Shown here: positions 36,838 to 46,200 of the stretch, piece after piece | Layout: the number at the start of each line of letters is the position of its first letter | Position numbering within the stretch: position 1 is the first letter of the stretch | DNA from: Armatimonas rosea | GTDB lineage: Bacteria; Armatimonadota; Armatimonadia; Armatimonadales; Armatimonadaceae | Length of the DNA stretch: 64,000 nucleotides | NCBI RefSeq assembly: GCF_014202505.1 | Contig: NZ_JACHGW010000007.1 | Span: 1-64,000 of the forward strand | Direction: 5' to 3' | The notes under the pieces: model-generated | Told to the model about the DNA's origin: nothing | Seen by the model: only the letters and a program-made list of their open reading frames with translations | Databases searched by the model: none | Position numbers and translations under genes: made by a program

Positions 36838-36860
36838 CCCCCGCCCCCGTCGGGCGGGGG
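36838..36860. repeat. REP-like GC hairpin between M28 and GH16 genes
   Basis: CCCCCGCCC (36838-36846) pairs with GGGCGGGGG (36852-36860). It lies in the 42-nt gap of the minus-strand run and might set the mRNA ratio of the flanking genes. Confidence 0.55.
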
Positions 36861-36868
36861 ACGGGCAC

Positions 36869-38305
36869 TTAGCGATTGAGCGGTTTGTCTACCTTGGGAC
36901 GCTGCGGGAGGTTGGCGACATTGACCGCGGTGAGGAAGACGGTACGCGCGATCTTCTCCATCTTCGCGAAGTCGATCTTACTTACTTCGTCCCCGACTTG
37001 GTGGTAGTCCTCGTGGACGCCGTCGAACCAGAAGCAGATCGGGATGCCTTTGCGGGCGTAGTTGTAGTGGTCGCTACGGAAGAAGAAGCGGTTCGGGTCG
37101 TTGGGGGAGTCGTACTGTGGATCGTAGGTGAGCTTGAGGTACTGAGCGTTGGTGCTGTGAATAATGCTCCCCAGCTCCGTGCTCATCATGGTCGTCCCGA
37201 TCACGTAGATCGCGTTGGGGCCTGAGAGCGTCTTGTTGGCGGGCTTCGTGTCGCCCTCGGGGCGGCTGCGGCCGATCATGTCGATATTGAGCTGCGCGGT
37301 GATCTGGCCAATCGGGACCGTGGGCGTGTCGGTGAAGTACGACGAGCCCCAGAGGCCTTTTTCCTCACCGGCGTGCCAGACAAAGATCAGCGAGCGCTTC
37401 GGGCGCGCCTTCGAGGCCGCATCGGCGATAGCCAGGACCGCAGTCGTGCCGGAGCCGTCGTCATCGGCGCCGTTGAAGATCACATCGCCGGGGCCGGTTC
37501 CCACGCCCACGTGGTCGTAGTGCGCCCCGATCGCGACATACTCGCTCTTGAGCTTGGGGTCAGCGCCCTCGACAATCCCGACCACATTCTGCGTAAAGAT
37601 GCGGTCGAGCTTTGCCAGAGCGCTCACCGTGATCTCCTTGCCCACGCCTGCTTGGAGGGCGGCACTGGCATCGGGGCTCACGCTCAGGACGGGGGGCGCG
37701 GTGGCGGGATCGGGGGTGGGGGTGCGCTCCATGCGCCAGCCGCCCCCGCCACGTCGGCTCATGAACTGTGCACGCCGGCTCCAGTTCTGGCTGGTGATGG
37801 TCTTGAGCACGGCCACGGCACCCGCTTCTAGGGCATCATTGACACTGCTCTCGGCCTCCACGCCCAGCCAGACAACCTTCCCCTTCACATCAGTGGTGCC
37901 CAGCTCTTTTTCGACAAAGACCAGCGTGCCGCTTGCACTGCCATTGCCCCGGTCGATGGCGAACGACTCGCCGTAGCGCAGGGTCTTGTCGCCCACGACC
38001 ACGCTGGACTTGGCCTCGTCGAAGCCGTTCTTGACCATGGGGATTTTTTGGAAGTAGGTCCCGTTGTCCCCGCCGGGCTTGACCCCGAAGCGCTTGAGGT
38101 TGAAGGCGAGAAACTGCGCCGCAGCATCCAGGCCCGGCGACGGCGTATCGCGGCCTTGGAGGGCATCGGAGGCGATAAAGGTCAGGTAGTCGCGCAGGAG
38201 CTCCTGAGTGATTGCCTTCTCCCCGACCAGCCGTGCGGTGTGGAGGTCTACCGGCTTGGCGGCGGGCTGGACGAGAGCAAGAGCGGGGGCAAGAAGAAAG
38301 AGCAT
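36869..38305 (-). CDS. Secreted M28 metallopeptidase
   Basis: A 478-residue exported peptidase with signal peptide (LFLLAPALALVQPAA), an inserted PA-like region (about 120-190), and the M28 di-zinc core: GAHYDHVG, FNGADDDGSGT, HAGEEKGLWGS and the Asp in NIDMIGR, all intact. M28 enzymes are aminopeptidases or carboxypeptidases. It follows the ABC ATPase gene by about 20 nt, so it appears to be the last member of the envelope system whose first gene encodes an inactive M28 domain. Confidence 0.88.
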   Translation of the reverse strand: MLFLLAPALALVQPAAKPVDLHTARLVGEKAITQELLRDYLTFIASDALQGRDTPSPGLDAAAQFLAFNLKRFGVKPGGDNGTYFQKIPMVKNGFDEAKSSVVVGDKTLRYGESFAIDRGNGSASGTLVFVEKELGTTDVKGKVVWLGVEAESSVNDALEAGAVAVLKTITSQNWSRRAQFMSRRGGGGWRMERTPTPDPATAPPVLSVSPDASAALQAGVGKEITVSALAKLDRIFTQNVVGIVEGADPKLKSEYVAIGAHYDHVGVGTGPGDVIFNGADDDGSGTTAVLAIADAASKARPKRSLIFVWHAGEEKGLWGSSYFTDTPTVPIGQITAQLNIDMIGRSRPEGDTKPANKTLSGPNAIYVIGTTMMSTELGSIIHSTNAQYLKLTYDPQYDSPNDPNRFFFRSDHYNYARKGIPICFWFDGVHEDYHQVGDEVSKIDFAKMEKIARTVFLTAVNVANLPQRPKVDKPLNR

Positions 38306-38328
38306 ATTGATTTCGTGTCCGTAGGTCG

Positions 38329-39084
38329 TTAGTGACCGTCGTTTGTAAATTCCGATTCGATATCCGATCGGTCCTGAATCTTGTCGATCAGGCCATCACG
38401 AATGATCACCGCCCGGTCCGAGACTCGGATCATCTTCGGGTCATGGGTCGCGGTAATGATCGTGACATTGTGCTCCTGGTTCAAGCGGCGGAGGAGCGCG
38501 ATAATCTCCGTTCCCGTATTCTGGTCCAGGTTTCCCGTAGGCTCGTCGGCGAGGATAATCGAGGGATTGTTGGCAAGGGCGCGGGCAATCGCGACACGCT
38601 GCTGCTGGCCACCGGAGAGCTGCCCCGGCTTGTGGTGGTAGCGGTGCCCCAGCCCGACCGTGTCCAGGAGCTCCATCCCGCGCTTGACACCGTCTTCGCT
38701 GGGCATTCCCGCAAAGACGGTCGGTAGGGTGACATTCTCCAGCGCGGTCATCACCGGGATCAGGTTAAAGGTCTGGAAGATATACCCAATCGTGTGACAG
38801 CGAAGAAACGCCAGCTCGGTCGCATCGAGCTGCGCCATGTCCACATCGTTGATAAAGACCGAGCCGCTGTTGGGCCGGTCCAGGCCGCCGATCATGTTGA
38901 AGAAAGTCGACTTGCCCGAGCCCGAGGGGCCGATGATCGAGATGTACTCGCCGCGCTTGATGTCGATGGAGATTCCCTTGAGCGCGCGGGTTACTTCATT
39001 GCCCATCACAAACTCTTTGGTCAGGTCCTTGGCACGGACGACATACTCGATCTTGCCGGATTCGTTGGTGGTTTCGTTGCTCAT
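38329..39084 (-). CDS. ABC transporter ATPase, LolD/MacB type
   Basis: A 251-residue ATPase: Walker [10 protein letters not shown] (residues about 54-62), signature [15 protein letters not shown], Walker [13 protein letters not shown] and the H-loop in TATHDPKMI. The EPTGNLD form is typical of LolD/MacB/FtsE ATPases that power FtsX-type permeases by mechanotransmission rather than substrate passage. It lies 12 nt after a small FtsX permease and in the same operon as a giant FtsX fusion, so it likely drives both. Confidence 0.95.
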   Translation of the reverse strand: MSNETTNESGKIEYVVRAKDLTKEFVMGNEVTRALKGISIDIKRGEYISIIGPSGSGKSTFFNMIGGLDRPNSGSVFINDVDMAQLDATELAFLRCHTIGYIFQTFNLIPVMTALENVTLPTVFAGMPSEDGVKRGMELLDTVGLGHRYHHKPGQLSGGQQQRVAIARALANNPSIILADEPTGNLDQNTGTEIIALLRRLNQEHNVTIITATHDPKMIRVSDRAVIIRDGLIDKIQDRSDIESEFTNDGH

Positions 39085-39096
39085 AGTTTTTGTGCT

Positions 39097-39732
39097 CTAA
39101 ACATCGCTTCGTAGCGCCGCGGCGGGGGGGATGCGCGAGGCGGTGATCGCCGGGAAAAGAGTGGCTAGCATGGTCAGGACAATCCCAATTCCCACACACA
39201 GCACAAGGTTCAGCCCAAAGTCTGCGCCGGTGTAGGCACCGCTCCAGGTCTCGCCGTGGAAGGCGGTCTTAGGGTTGTAGGAGAAGTACTTGGTGACAAT
39301 CATCAGGAGAGTCCCGATGAGATAGCCCAGCGACGAGGCAATCGCGCCCATGAGCGCGGCCTCGATCAGGAAGATCTTCACCACGAACTGCTCCAGCGCG
39401 CCCAGACACTTCATCGTCCCGATCTCACGGAAGCGCTCGGTGACACTCATCAGCATCGCGTTGGTGATTCCCACAGCGCACACCAGGAGCGAGAGCCCCA
39501 CCAGCCAGTTGCTGCGCGCGGCCTCATCGGCGGCGACATTGGGCCCCGCCACCGCCTTGCCGGTCAGCACCGACGCTAAAAAGGCGATTCCTAAAAAGAC
39601 GCCCCCGGCGGTGATCATCGAGCGCCAGAAGCGAATCTTGATCGTGTTGAGCGCGAACTCAAAGGCCTTCTTGAAGGGGAGCTGAACCCCCCGCTTGATG
39701 CCACTCTTGCTATGGTCTGTGGTGTTGCTCAT
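39097..39732 (-). CDS. Small FtsX-type ABC permease without periplasmic domain
   Basis: A 211-residue permease. Four membrane helices (MITAGGVFLGIAFLASVL, NWLVGLSLLVCAVGITNAM, AALMGAIASSLGYLIGTLL, VLCVGIGIVLTMLATLF) and the FtsX coupling segment TERFREIGTMKCLGA are visible. The large MacB periplasmic domain between helices 1 and 2 is missing (only about 25 residues), so it is a reduced half-transporter. The ATG overlaps the PqqD-like stop (ATGA). Confidence 0.88.
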   Translation of the reverse strand: MSNTTDHSKSGIKRGVQLPFKKAFEFALNTIKIRFWRSMITAGGVFLGIAFLASVLTGKAVAGPNVAADEAARSNWLVGLSLLVCAVGITNAMLMSVTERFREIGTMKCLGALEQFVVKIFLIEAALMGAIASSLGYLIGTLLMIVTKYFSYNPKTAFHGETWSGAYTGADFGLNLVLCVGIGIVLTMLATLFPAITASRIPPAAALRSDV

Positions 39733-40154
39733 TTTTTCTTGGTCGTCCCCGTCTGTAGGCCGATCAGCCGCCGATCCGCCAGCATCTTCAAGTACGCAGT
39801 CACCGATGCCTCCGCCTGACGCTTATTCAGCTGGTAGCTCTTGCTAATGCGGCTGGCAATACTCTCCACACTATGAGTGCCATCGCACAGCTCCCAGACA
39901 TCGGAGCCGATCTGGTCCAGCTCGATCTTCTTGTCATCCGGGAGCTTGAACCACTTGGCGATAAAGTTGCCCCAGCGGTCTTGGCGGCGAGGAACCCGCA
40001 CCAGCACCAGCTCGGGTAGGCCCTCCTGGCGGGTGGGCTCGCGCGACCAGGCGATCAGCGGGTGGCGCACCGGCCGTGCGGTCAGGACCTGCATCCGGCT
40101 GGGACGGTTCTTCTTCTGCTCGATGACAGCGCGGAGCTGGCCGATCACGCTCAT
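39729..40154 (-). CDS. PqqD-like protein (RiPP recognition element fold)
   Basis: A 141-residue protein whose C-terminal 80 residues match the PqqD winged-helix pattern: WFKLPDDKKIELDQIGSDVW, CDGTHSVESIASRISKSY and KMLADRRLIGL. The first 60 residues are basic (Arg/Lys/Pro). PqqD-type domains bind leader peptides for modifying enzymes. Here there is no radical-SAM or precursor gene nearby, but an ABC permease follows (4-nt overlap) and another coupled gene precedes (ATGA). It may present a peptide or protein to the transporter. Confidence 0.78.
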   Translation of the reverse strand: MSVIGQLRAVIEQKKNRPSRMQVLTARPVRHPLIAWSREPTRQEGLPELVLVRVPRRQDRWGNFIAKWFKLPDDKKIELDQIGSDVWELCDGTHSVESIASRISKSYQLNKRQAEASVTAYLKMLADRRLIGLQTGTTKKK

Positions 40155-41140
40155 ACGTGGCACCTCATCCGGGCGACAATCTCCTCGACCGGGTCGGTGG
40201 CGCGGCGTGGGCGAAGGCTCTGCACGAGGTAGATCTTGTTGGAGGGCTCACAGTGCCACGCCCGCGCCGAGAAGCGTGTCGCAGGAACATGGAGGCTCAT
40301 CAGATCGCGGAAGGCCTGCACCCAGGGCTGACCGAAGGCAAGTCCGCCGTCCAGGGCGATCGCCTCGTGGCCTTGGACGCTTGCCTCCTCCACTTGGGAG
40401 CGGGCTTGGGTCAGGTCGCCCTTGGCGTTGGCCTCCACCCAAGAGTCGAGGTAGGCATCGCGGCGTGCCACATTGGCGACCGCCCACTGCTCGATCCCGA
40501 TCTTGTCCATCCCATCGGCCAGCGAGAGGCGCAGGTAGACATTCATCAGCTGCTGGCTGGCGAGCTGGTAGCGGCTGGGGAGCTCCAAGGTCAGGTCAAA
40601 GAGCGACCAGAGCCGCCAACCAGGCTCGGCATCACGGTTCTCGATAGACGCCAGGATGCTCTCCGCAACCCCCGCGAGCCCCTTGCGCCCGCTCCGGTCC
40701 CCAATCACCTGGGCGATCACCACGCGTCGGGTCTCTTTGCAGTGCCAGAGCGCGCCAAAGGCTTTCTTATCCCCAGTCCACTTAAACCCAAAGCCCGTGC
40801 GCTCCGTGCGCTGCACGCCACGAGGAAGCGGGGTGAGCTCGCTCTCAAACTCTAGCTTTTTCTTCTTTGCCGCCCGGCTCAGGGAGGCCAGATAGGACTC
40901 GGCGCGCACCTCCACATCGAGAGGCTTCTTAGTCTTCTTCGGCTCGGTCGCCCACTTGAGCTCAAGGCCCTGCTCCCGGCCGTCATCGACCCGCAGGTAG
41001 CCCTCGTCGAAGCTCCCCGAGAACCCCGAGAGCTCCCAGCCCTCCGGGACAGACAGGGTAAAGCCCTGCCAGCCCAGAAGCCTGGTCTGTCGTCGCGCCT
41101 CTCTCGGAGTGTCTTTAACGGGGGCTGCAGTCATGAGCAT
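40151..41140 (-). CDS. Hypothetical protein with duplicated domain, envelope operon
   Basis: A 329-residue protein of unknown family. Two halves look like diverged copies: GFTLSVPEGWELSG...YLRV near residue 26 and DLTLELPSRYQLAS...YLRL near residue 186, a pattern like lipoprotein or PsbP-type domains. No signal peptide or helix is seen, so it should be cytoplasmic. The ATG directly follows the preceding stop codon and the end overlaps pqqD-like ATG, so it is tightly coupled on both sides. Confidence 0.7.
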   Translation of the reverse strand: MLMTAAPVKDTPREARRQTRLLGWQGFTLSVPEGWELSGFSGSFDEGYLRVDDGREQGLELKWATEPKKTKKPLDVEVRAESYLASLSRAAKKKKLEFESELTPLPRGVQRTERTGFGFKWTGDKKAFGALWHCKETRRVVIAQVIGDRSGRKGLAGVAESILASIENRDAEPGWRLWSLFDLTLELPSRYQLASQQLMNVYLRLSLADGMDKIGIEQWAVANVARRDAYLDSWVEANAKGDLTQARSQVEEASVQGHEAIALDGGLAFGQPWVQAFRDLMSLHVPATRFSARAWHCEPSNKIYLVQSLRPRRATDPVEEIVARMRCHV

Positions 41141-43222
41141 CTAGAAGGGAAGCGGCTGGACCGCCTTGGCGATCAGCGCGAGCGCAATCGCGGCCATGGA
41201 GATCAGGCCCGTGCCACAGGCAAAGCCCGCGAGCAGAACCGGGGCGTAGTTGCGCCACTTCTCGACCCCGTAGCGCTTGGCAAAGTAGTACTTACCCAGA
41301 CAGGCACCCACAAAGGTCGGGATCGTGTCGGCGGGAAGCGCATTGGCACCCCCGGCCGCGCCGTAGAAGGCCAGCATCGGGAGCTTGGCGACATACATGA
41401 TCCCGTAGAGGGCCAGGGTCGCCACGCCGCCGCCCACGATGAAGGCCGGCTTGATCGAGTCCAGCACCCAAGCCGCGCCGCCGGACTTATTGATCTGGTT
41501 CCAGATCGCCTGCTGCGAGGCGATCAAGGGCCACATGCGCTGGGCGAAGGGATACTGGCTGGACGGAATCTGGCTCGTGCCCCAGATAAACGACCAGTAC
41601 ATAAAGCCCCCGAGCATGATCAGCGGGAACATCAGGGCCTCGGCCTTGAGAATCGACGTGAACTTGGTCTTGGTGAGCTCGACCTCACGGAAGCGCTGGG
41701 CCAGAGAGCCGTAGTCGTGGATGGGCAGGGGGGCAAACCAGACATCGATCTTCTTGTACCCCGACTCCATCACGGTCAGCTCTTTAACAAACGGGAACTG
41801 GGCGTCTTGGCTGGTAAGCCCAAACATACGGGCCGCTACATAGGAGTTGAGTGGGGTCAGGAGAAGCCCATAGCCCAGTAGGAGCCAGACCGGGAACGCG
41901 GGGATCAGGTAGTGGGTGAAGGCGATATAGGCGACAGTCGCCACCAGCCAGATACCCAGCGCAATCTTCCACCAGCCTGCTTTATCGCCGCGGCCTGCCG
42001 GGACCTCGTGCCAGGCACCCCGAGTCTCGCGCTTCAGCCCACGCGAGGCCTCGATCGAGCCCTTGACAATGATATAGATCCCGATAAAGGCAATCGCGAG
42101 CTGGATGCCCACACCCGCCGAGAGCCAGAAGTCAAAGTGGTTGACGACACGCGTCTCAATGGACTCGGTTCCCGGATGCCACTGCTTGAGAATCCCCTGG
42201 TGGTAGAGCACTGGGTTGAGCCCAATCTGGCAGATCACCGACGAGATAAAGCTAGCAAAGACCATCTCAAAGGGCAGGACAAAGCCGGTGAGAATCTTGC
42301 CCAGGTCGCCCGAGTAGCCCACGGGCGCAGCGGGAAGAAGGTTCTCCGTGGACGACATGAAGTCAATAAACGGAATCGGGATAAGGGTGACGGCCTTACC
42401 AAACGCGGTTCCGGTCAGGATCGGGATGGCGGTGTAGATCGCGCCAAAGATCAGCCCAATCACGGTCCCGGTGGAGAAGATGCGCCAGCGCCAGGAGTCC
42501 TCTTTGCTTCCGGCCTCGGCGAGCGCGGTCGCCCCGGAAGCGGCGACGGAGGCCAGGGGGAAGGGGAGGCGCTCGACATCACTGGTGGCACGGAAGAGAA
42601 TATAGCCTGCCGGAAGCCAAGAGAGGCGCTCCAGGGTCTGGTGCACCATCATGACCCCGATTGGCCCCCACCACGCAGGATGGAAGAAGCTGCGCTGGTC
42701 GAGCGCGGCAGAGCCGGGCTGGGGCGTCGAGAACCAGGGAATCTCCTTGGCGATCGAGGCGGCCTGTGGGCTCTGGATGTAGTACTGGTTCCAGATCAGC
42801 CAGCCAAACGGCCCTCCTGAGATGCCACGGTCCGCCCCTGCGACGGCCGCAAGGCCGCCGGCGACGTAGTACAGCAGGAAGATCTCTTGGCGCTTGAGTG
42901 GCAAGAACGAGCGGCGCGCGATCTCGGCAAACAGCACAATGGTTACCCACTGCGACGCCGCCCCGAGCCCCGAGCCCGCAACCAGCCCAAGGTAGATCGC
43001 ACCGGCGGTCATGATCAGGCTCACAAAGATCGAGCCGAGGATCGTCTTGCCCGTGAAGCCCTCCTCAAACGTGTTGTCATCGCCCTCGGACTCCGCCTCG
43101 ATAAAGTCGCGGCTGTCGGAGACACTATGGTCTTCGTGGTCGCTGTGGCGAGGCGTTGCGACCTCCTCGGAGGGGTGGGCCTCGCGGGCGCTGTGGTTGT
43201 TCTCTTCCATTTCGTTTGCCAT
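41141..43222 (-). CDS. Multi-pass membrane protein, OPT-like, envelope operon
   Basis: A 693-residue protein with an acidic, His/Ser/Glu-rich cytoplasmic N-terminus (residues 1-50) and roughly 14 membrane helices. GFTGKTILGSIFVSLIM followed by AGAIYLGLVAGSG recalls the first helix of oligopeptide transporters (OPT) and uncharacterised relatives. Other landmarks are GPFGWLIWNQYYIQ, FIDFMSSTENLLPAAPVGY and MFGLTSQDAQFP. Transport function is inferred only from topology. ATG 43222 follows the upstream stop by 1 nt. Confidence 0.7.
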   Translation of the reverse strand: MANEMEENNHSAREAHPSEEVATPRHSDHEDHSVSDSRDFIEAESEGDDNTFEEGFTGKTILGSIFVSLIMTAGAIYLGLVAGSGLGAASQWVTIVLFAEIARRSFLPLKRQEIFLLYYVAGGLAAVAGADRGISGGPFGWLIWNQYYIQSPQAASIAKEIPWFSTPQPGSAALDQRSFFHPAWWGPIGVMMVHQTLERLSWLPAGYILFRATSDVERLPFPLASVAASGATALAEAGSKEDSWRWRIFSTGTVIGLIFGAIYTAIPILTGTAFGKAVTLIPIPFIDFMSSTENLLPAAPVGYSGDLGKILTGFVLPFEMVFASFISSVICQIGLNPVLYHQGILKQWHPGTESIETRVVNHFDFWLSAGVGIQLAIAFIGIYIIVKGSIEASRGLKRETRGAWHEVPAGRGDKAGWWKIALGIWLVATVAYIAFTHYLIPAFPVWLLLGYGLLLTPLNSYVAARMFGLTSQDAQFPFVKELTVMESGYKKIDVWFAPLPIHDYGSLAQRFREVELTKTKFTSILKAEALMFPLIMLGGFMYWSFIWGTSQIPSSQYPFAQRMWPLIASQQAIWNQINKSGGAAWVLDSIKPAFIVGGGVATLALYGIMYVAKLPMLAFYGAAGGANALPADTIPTFVGACLGKYYFAKRYGVEKWRNYAPVLLAGFACGTGLISMAAIALALIAKAVQPLPF

Positions 43223-43223
43223 T

Positions 43224-46200
43224 TTACGCCTCCACGCTCGTGAACTCGGTCTCGGTGAGGTAGCGCTCACGATCCGCGGCGGTCAGGGTGCGCCAGACCA
43301 GGAACTGCTTGCGCAGGGTGTTGAGGAAGCGCCGGTTGACACGCTTCCAGTTGGAGACATCGCCCGAGACCCGGTGGAGGGTGAGCTTCAGGTCGAAGAC
43401 ATCCTCGAAGTCGGTGGGCAGGGTCTCAAGCCGAATCATCTGGGAGACACCCAGGTCAAAAGGCGCTAGCCATGCCTTACAGCCGATTCTATAGGCGGTG
43501 CCGTTGGGGGTCTCGAAGGTCTCTCGCGTGATGCCCTCGGTGATGAAGTCCCCGACCGAGTAGCCCTCGTAGCTCTGGAACCACTCGGCGAGGAAGCCAT
43601 TGACACCCACTGCCTGGTTTCCTGTCACGGCGAAGGGGAGCTGGAGCTGCCAGTCATCGCCCACGGGCTCGGGCACGGACCAGGTGCGGCTGCTCGACGG
43701 GCTCGCGACCTCGGATGCCTTCTTGGCCGGCCAGAGGGTCGAGAGCAGCACCACCGCTACCACCACGAGGGTGGAGAGCACGGCGCTCACCGACGAGAAG
43801 TTCAGGGAGAGGCCCTGCATGAGGTGGAAGGTGGAGAGGAGCTTGCTGATGCCCTGGCCCAAGACGTAGCCCGAGACCGAGCCCAGGATGGCGTAGACCA
43901 GCGCCTCCGCCATGAATAGCGTCCCAATATTGGCCGGCGAGAGCCCAATCGAGCTAAAAATGTGAATTTCTTTCACACGCTCAAAGACCGAGCCCAGCAT
44001 CGTGTTGAGGACAATCAGCGCCGCGATCAGAATCGGGATCAGGATCGTCCCAAAGTCCTCGCCCTTGGTCGCGCCCACCGACGAGAACCGCTCGATCTTG
44101 CCCGGCTTCTCCCCGAGCTTCTCGGAGGCCGCGTAGAGGTTCATGTCGAAGCGCTTCATCAGGTTCTCTTTGAGCTCCTTGACCACCGCGCTCTCGTCGT
44201 CGCCGTAGCCGATCGCCACGGAGCGCAGGTCGCCGCCCAGGTTGATGAGGGTCTGGTAGGGGACAAAGAAGATGACGTCGCTGTCGAGGTGGAGATACTG
44301 CTGGAAGCCGCTGGAGCTATCGGTCTTGCCCTGCTTCTGGAGCTGCTGCATCTGCACAAAGTCGACCGGCGTGAGCGGCTCCTGGTCGTGGTCGAGGATC
44401 TGCTTGAACTTGTCCTGATCCAAGATACCAATCACCGTGTAGTCTTGCCCGGAGAAGCTCACCTTCGCCGACGCATTGCTCACATCTGAGTCCGTGATGC
44501 GCAGGTTGTCCGCGACTTTCCGGGGCAGGATCATCACCAGCGTGTCGCCGGGAGCGAACCAGCGGCCGGCGGCCAGGGCATCGGCGGCATGGGTGACCTT
44601 GGCCTCGTTGGCCGAGAGCCCGACCGCGCCCTTGGCACCAAACTCACGGTCGGCACGCTTGAGGGTGAGGAAGGTCTGCTCCCCGGGCTGCGTCCCCAGG
44701 AACCAGCCGCGCGGAGCCACCAGGCGGGTCTTGCCAAACTCATCGTCGAGCAGGCGGTAGGCCACCTGCTGGAGCGCGTTCCAGTTCGGGTCTCGCAGGA
44801 GGATCCCATTGTAGAGCGGCTTGCCCGGCGCGGGGACCTGGTTGAAGCGTAGCTCCTGGACAATCGACGTGAAGGCCAGAACCGTGAAGGTCAGCAAAAT
44901 CAGGGTCGCGCAGGTTAGGATCGTGCGGGTTGAGCGACGGCGCATGTTGGCGACGCCCAGTGCAAAAGCGGCGATGGCAATCGAGCCCTTGCCCGCATCG
45001 AGAGAGTGCGTTCCCTGGGTCTCCTTGGACTGCTGCTTGAGCTGTTGCTCGAACTTCTGCCACACCAAGACGGTCACCAGCACCGAGAGGGCCATCATGA
45101 TAAAGGCCAGCAGGATGATCCCCGCGTTCAGGGTGATGCGAAAGGCCGGGTGGATCAGGGCGAAGATGCCAAAGATGCCCAAGAAGATCAAGAACACCCC
45201 GCCCAGCTGGCGCTTGAGGTCCGAGAAGCCAAAGAGCAGGCGCTCTAGGAAGTAGGCAAAGGGGATCATCAGCGCCAGGTAGAAGATCACGCCATTGACC
45301 ACGTCCTGCTGGGTCTTGGTGACATCCGGGTAGGCGCGGCTCTCGTAGCCCCAGGCGGCGCGGGAGTAGGTATCGAAGCTCTGGTAGTCCTTGGCGGCGA
45401 GCGCGGCCTCTGCCTTGTCGATAAACTCCTTGGCGTTGGCGTGGAGCCCCTCGATCCCGCGGTTGCGAATATTGTTGGTAATCAGGCGCTGGATGCGGAA
45501 GTCATCGAGCTTCCACATGTCCTTGGCGACATTGAGCGCGGTGTGGATAATCGCCGACGAGCGCGACGACTCAATGGCGTCCTCTCCCTTGCCCGCGCCC
45601 ATCACATAGCCCTCGCCCTCGGGGTTCTTCTCGGTGGAGTTGATCAGGAGGAAGCGGGTGGCGGCGGGGCCGGAGCCCATGATGATCTTGAACTGGCGCA
45701 GCTTGTTGGTGGCGGCGTTCTTCTCCTGGCCCATGCTGTACTCATCGCCGCGGCGGGCAAAGATGACGGCGGTGTCCTCGACATAGCTGACACCGGGCTC
45801 GGGCTTGGAGAGGGCATAGCCAAACTGGCGCGGCTCGCCGTTGGAGATGCCATCGTAGATCGTCATCGTGGAGAGGGTGCGAAGCGCCTGCTGGTCCACG
45901 AGGTCGAAGATATTGGTCGCCACACACGGGAAGACTACCGAGAGGACCTCTTTCTCGCCCGTGGTAATGCGGAAGGTGCTGGGATAGGCTGCGCCGGTGA
46001 CCCCTTTATCCGGGGCGTAGTCCAGATCACCTGTCTTGGGGTCGAGGCGGTAGGCCTCGATCCGGTGCTCCTGGTTGTCTGCCGTGGTGGGAGGCATGCC
46101 CTTGAAGGCAAAGCTCGCCTTGCCCTCTTTGCCCTTGAAGCCGCCTTCGTCGTCGCCCACCATCTGGATGAAGTTGCCACGCACCCCGATAAAGCTCTTG

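Noticed and set aside
39729-40154. A PQQ biosynthesis locus
   Set aside because: Only a PqqD-like fold is present. No pqqA, pqqC or radical-SAM pqqE gene adjoins; the neighbours are ABC transport genes.
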